Source of the DNA: Sporomusa sp. KB1
GTDB taxonomy: Bacteria > Bacillota > Negativicutes > Sporomusales > Sporomusaceae
Assembly: GCF_007830295.1 (NCBI RefSeq)
Contig: NZ_VLKC01000001.1
Location: forward strand, 329,773-393,772
Reading direction: 5' to 3'
Length of the DNA stretch: 64,000 bases
In this document: piece after piece, positions 61,064-64,000 of the stretch
How positions within the stretch are numbered: the stretch's first letter is position 1
How the letters are laid out: each line of letters starts with the position of its first letter
Notes under the pieces: generated by a model
Told to the model about the DNA's origin: nothing
The model's database searches: none
The model's input: only the letters and a program-made list of their open reading frames with translations
Translations under genes and position numbers: made by a program

Positions 61064-61555
61064 TTAGTTTTCAATCTGAGTGCTCCAATTAAGATTTGCT
61101 AAATTTACCTTTTCAATTTTTAGCAGAGCCTTTTTCTTATCCAATCCACCGGCATAACCAGTCAGGTTTCCATCAAATCCGACAACTCGATGACAGGGAA
61201 TCAAAATTCCAATAGGATTATGCCCGACAGCCCCACCCACAGCTTGGGTAGACATTGAAGCTAAGCCCCGTTTCAAAGCCACGCACTTGGCAATTTGTCC
61301 ATAAGTAGCAACTTGTCCCAGCGGTATTGTCAACAAAATATTCCAGACCATTTTTTGGAACGGAGATCCTTGAGGATTAAGCCGTCCATCAAACGTTCTG
61401 GACTTCCCTGCAAAATAATCGGCAAGATAGTTTCGTAGAGCCTTACAAATCGGTTGATCGGGTGCGTAAATCCACTCGTTAAATTGGCGAGGATAATATT
61501 TTTGCCCGATAAACCACAAACCAACGAGAGCCTCATCTTTTAGGGCGGCAGTCAT
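61064..61555 (-). CDS. ogt: Methylated-DNA-protein-cysteine methyltransferase
   Basis: A 163-residue suicide repair protein that removes alkyl groups from O6-alkylguanine. The acceptor Cys is in IPCHRVVG, preceded by the DNA-binding GQVATYGQIAK and VGGAVGHNP. The N-terminal part corresponds to the Ogt/Ada-C ribonuclease-like domain. It starts at ATG 61555; the ribosome site AGGG is modest. Its neighbours give no operon. Confidence 0.92.
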   Translation of the reverse strand: MTAALKDEALVGLWFIGQKYYPRQFNEWIYAPDQPICKALRNYLADYFAGKSRTFDGRLNPQGSPFQKMVWNILLTIPLGQVATYGQIAKCVALKRGLASMSTQAVGGAVGHNPIGILIPCHRVVGFDGNLTGYAGGLDKKKALLKIEKVNLANLNWSTQIEN

Positions 61556-61585
61556 AAGCCCTAAAGGGGTATCTATCGAACGTGA

Positions 61586-61624
61586 AAGGCATCAACCAGC
61601 ATGTAATGGGGTTGATGCCTTTTG
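61586..61624. terminator. Bidirectional terminator upstream of ogt
   Basis: AAAGGCATCAACC / GGTTGATGCCTTTT followed by GGCTTTTTA. The 220 bases between this and the hydrogenase genes (61625-61842) show no gene or clear terminator. Confidence 0.65.
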
Positions 61625-61842
61625 GCTTTTTAGGTGGTAAGGGCAGCAATAAACTCCTTACAATATGAGTCAAAATATTTATATCTAATTATTTATTTGC
61701 CTAATCTCAGAAACGACTTCCAGATCATTGTCCTTAGGTGTTGTATACTTGCTTACAAGTACACAAACAGTATCTCAAGATATTACATAGATCGTCTCAT
61801 ACTTGGTAGCTGCAAAAGAATGAGAAATAATAAGTTGGCAGC

Positions 61843-63204
61843 TTAATGCGTCGCACATGAAATGCAGGGGTCAAATGAACGGATTATGCGTCCAGGTATA
61901 ACGTATTTCAAGTCGGCTGATGGAATGATTGTGCCTACCAAAGCCGATTCGACAGGACCACGGCGGCCTTTTGCATCTTTGGGCGAAAAGTTCCAGACGG
62001 TAGGTGTGATGATGTCATAATACTCGACCTTGTCATCTTTAATCTGAGCACTATGGAGCAATGGACCCCGCATGGCATCTGTTACAGCAATGGCCTGATT
62101 GCTAACCAATTCCTTTTTCTGCTTAATTGGTGGTTCACCGGGTTCAAGTTCGGTGAGCCATTTTTCTACCAGATCTGCTATTAGCTCTGTTTCTAATGAT
62201 CGAGCCGCAATTCGATCCATAGTAGATGTCCCGCCTGCATAAAAGTTATTAAATATCATGCGCGCCAGGGGGCCTCCTTCGTAAGGTTTGCCATTATAAA
62301 GTACCGCTTTTGTCCAGGAATAAGCCTCTGGTTTGTAGGGGGCAGGACAAACTTCGGGATTAATTAGGGATTGAGAACGTTCGTACCATGAATGGGTTAT
62401 GTCTTCTTGGAGAAGATCTAGCTTCGGTTTAGAGTACTGATCATTAAAAACGCCGTCTTTCCATAGAAGCTGTTCATTTTTACTTCCAAACCGGAAAAGA
62501 CCAAAAGATAGTAAACGTCCTGGCGTTTTGCCGATAGAAAAATAGTCCTCATAGCAGTGGGCAATTAGTTCAGTATCCGGCATCAGATAACGGCCAATAA
62601 ACTTACGAATATCCCGGATTAACGTAAGTGCTTGATTAATTTTATCGGCGGTCGGGGCTACCGTTACGCCTCCATGGACAAAACTATGTTGATGAGGTAC
62701 TTTTCCACCGAAGAGAGTCAACAATTGGTGACATTTTTCGGATATTTGTACTGCTTCAATATAATGAGAGGCTACACGACGATTATCTTCATTAGTTAAC
62801 CGACAATCGTTACAGTTTTGTTCAAGAAACGGAGGACAGTTTGGCATGACAACGTAGTCCGGCAGACCAAAGAAATAAAAATGTCTGATATGATTCTGCA
62901 GAAAATCGGCAGCTAACATGATATTCCTTACATACTGAGCGCTTTCTTGAATTTCATTATTATATAAAGCATCCAATAAGTAACTTGCGACGGCACCGTG
63001 AGCAGTTGAGCATATGCCACAAATGCGTTGTGTTAAATAGACAGCATCAGTAACATGATGTTCACGCATAATATATTCAAATCCGCGGAACATGGTACAG
63101 CTGACATCAGCTCCCCGAATCACTTTGTTGTCGACAGTTAATTCCACTGACAGCAATCCACTCAGGCGGGTGACTGGACTAAACAGGATTTTTTTGGGAC
63201 TCAT
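61843..63204 (-). CDS. [NiFe] hydrogenase large subunit
   Basis: A 453-residue catalytic subunit binding the Ni-Fe(CN)2CO centre. The N-terminal ligand pair is in RICGICSTAHG (about 60-70) and the C-terminal pair in DPCISCATH. The protein ends exactly at this last His. Ordinary precursors carry a further C-terminal peptide that a maturation protease removes, so this form would not need one. It overlaps the small-subunit gene by 26 bases and has its own AAGGAG site. It belongs with group 1/2-like uptake or sensory enzymes; the exact group cannot be settled. Confidence 0.9.
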   Translation of the reverse strand: MSPKKILFSPVTRLSGLLSVELTVDNKVIRGADVSCTMFRGFEYIMREHHVTDAVYLTQRICGICSTAHGAVASYLLDALYNNEIQESAQYVRNIMLAADFLQNHIRHFYFFGLPDYVVMPNCPPFLEQNCNDCRLTNEDNRRVASHYIEAVQISEKCHQLLTLFGGKVPHQHSFVHGGVTVAPTADKINQALTLIRDIRKFIGRYLMPDTELIAHCYEDYFSIGKTPGRLLSFGLFRFGSKNEQLLWKDGVFNDQYSKPKLDLLQEDITHSWYERSQSLINPEVCPAPYKPEAYSWTKAVLYNGKPYEGGPLARMIFNNFYAGGTSTMDRIAARSLETELIADLVEKWLTELEPGEPPIKQKKELVSNQAIAVTDAMRGPLLHSAQIKDDKVEYYDIITPTVWNFSPKDAKGRRGPVESALVGTIIPSADLKYVIPGRIIRSFDPCISCATH

Positions 63205-64000
63205 TGGAATCTCCTTTCACTGTTGAATCCGATTTTAGCCCATTTGTTTGGGCATTTTTATTTTTTTGCGGTAGTGGCACAAAAAAAGGAGTGGAGCCGT
63301 CTGGGAAATCCTGATTGGTGCAGCCGATACAAGGTGTATTTGCTTTAACGGGCCAATTTACATGGTTGACCCATTGACGGTATGGGCAATCTGCGCCAGT
63401 TTTCGGTCCAACGCAACCTAAAGAAAACATACACTCGATATCGCCTAGTTTTTCAGCAAAATCTTTTGTATCAAAATAAGAACGACGTTGGCAATGCCGG
63501 TGAATCGTATTGCCGTAAAATAAAGAAGGGCGTCCTAGTGGATCAAGTTCCGGCATGCCATACATGAGTAAATGAGTCAGTGTACCCACAAACCAATCGG
63601 GATTAACGGGGCATCCGCTTACATTTATGACTTCTCGGGTTAATATTTTATTGACTCCAACCGAGCCAGTCAGGTTAGGTGCAGATGACGAGGCACCGCC
63701 GAAGCTTGCACAAGTTCCGAGGGCTATAACGTAGCCAGCCATATCTCCTAGAGTTGTAACTGCTTCCAAAGCCGTAATCACTCTTCTTTTTGTCCGGGCC
63801 ACTACGTTGTAAATGCCATTATCTTTAGTTGGAATAGCCCCTTCTACTACCAGGATAAAGTTTCCCTTGTATTTTTTAGCTGAGCCAAACAACAGTTCAA
63901 GAGCGTCCGTACCCTGGGAGGCCATAAAGGTATTACTATATAAGAGGTTAATCATATCGGTAAATACTTGTTGCAAATAAGGATAGGTAGTATTCATGAA
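63179..64000 (-). CDS. [NiFe] hydrogenase small subunit, 5' end outside the window
   Basis: About 274 residues are visible. They contain ligands for the iron-sulfur clusters: GTCASFGG and SGCPVNPDW (proximal), then HRHCQRR ... CVGPKTGADCPY and TPCIGC (distal and medial). The first CxxC of the proximal cluster, normally about 15 residues from the N-terminus, is not present, and the visible N-terminus (PYLQQVFTDMINLLYSNTFM) matches what follows that motif. The gene therefore continues beyond 64000. The C-terminus is a polar tail with no membrane anchor, so this would be a soluble enzyme. Confidence 0.88.
   Translation of the reverse strand, partial: FMNTTYPYLQQVFTDMINLLYSNTFMASQGTDALELLFGSAKKYKGNFILVVEGAIPTKDNGIYNVVARTKRRVITALEAVTTLGDMAGYVIALGTCASFGGASSSAPNLTGSVGVNKILTREVINVSGCPVNPDWFVGTLTHLLMYGMPELDPLGRPSLFYGNTIHRHCQRRSYFDTKDFAEKLGDIECMFSLGCVGPKTGADCPYRQWVNHVNWPVKANTPCIGCTNQDFPDGSTPFFVPLPQKNKNAQTNGLKSDSTVKGDSNESQKNPV

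Noticed and set aside
1-64000. CRISPR arrays, tRNA and rRNA genes
   Set aside because: No regularly spaced direct repeats and no tRNA or rRNA signatures were seen. Recurrent hairpins are intergenic repeats or terminators.

Overview
The window looks like a chromosomal segment of an anaerobic, endospore-forming, moderately low-GC member of the Firmicutes, most likely in the Sporomusaceae/Negativicutes. This placement is inferred from gene content: a gerA-type germination operon, a superoxide reductase, a tungsten aldehyde:ferredoxin oxidoreductase (AOR) locus, a [NiFe] hydrogenase, a T-box leader, and c-di-GMP-I and guanidine-I riboswitches. No rRNA, tRNA or CRISPR array was seen. Most genes lie on the minus strand.

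Layout. 1-3.3 kb: an ABC importer (permease partial at the left edge) in an apparent operon with a biotin-synthase-like radical SAM enzyme, behind a promoter overlapped by a 16-bp inverted repeat. 4-11.5 kb: alpha/beta hydrolase, tartronate semialdehyde reductase, desulfoferrodoxin, a CcpN-like CBS regulator beside PEP synthase, and HtrA. 11.6-12.3 kb: a c-di-GMP-I riboswitch leading to a STAS protein and a receiver domain cut to 33 codons. 12.5-18.3 kb: phosphoesterase, PadR regulator with a broken partner, Nudix hydrolase, threonine aldolase, and TrpB2 behind a tryptophan T-box. 18.4-34 kb: a molybdenum/tungsten module (tupBC, sigma-54 regulator, AOR, moeA, a MoaD-like protein, MarR, Mop, NifS-like desulfurase, radical SAM AOR maturase). 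It is interrupted by an IS256-family element with an 8-bp target duplication. AOR and moeA are each preceded by a Moco/Tuco-like riboswitch, and the two lie divergently as one long inverted repeat.

34-38.5 kb: a visibly GC-richer hybrid histidine kinase/response regulator pair, a secreted DUF1036 protein and a decayed symporter. 39-43.5 kb: solitary hfq, LigB-type dioxygenase, pirin, a CNNM/CorC protein and an internally deleted htpX. 43.8-48.4 kb: a ger operon with an extra 54-codon gene. 48.6-52.6 kb: two chemoreceptors, the upstream one behind a second c-di-GMP-I riboswitch. 52.8-55.5 kb: an AraC remnant, a Phd/ParE module with a frameshifted toxin, and a membrane MutS-like ATPase. 56.3-57.2 kb: guanidine-I riboswitch and ykkCD-type exporter. 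57.3-61.6 kb: small genes, including a YneA-like LysM protein whose promoter carries four LexA-like boxes. 61.8-64 kb: [NiFe] hydrogenase subunits, the large one ending at its last metal ligand.

Themes are metal-cofactor-dependent anaerobic redox metabolism, RNA-based regulation (six cis-acting RNA elements), signalling and sporulation. Several families of hairpin-forming intergenic repeats and many gene remnants suggest ongoing genome remodelling.
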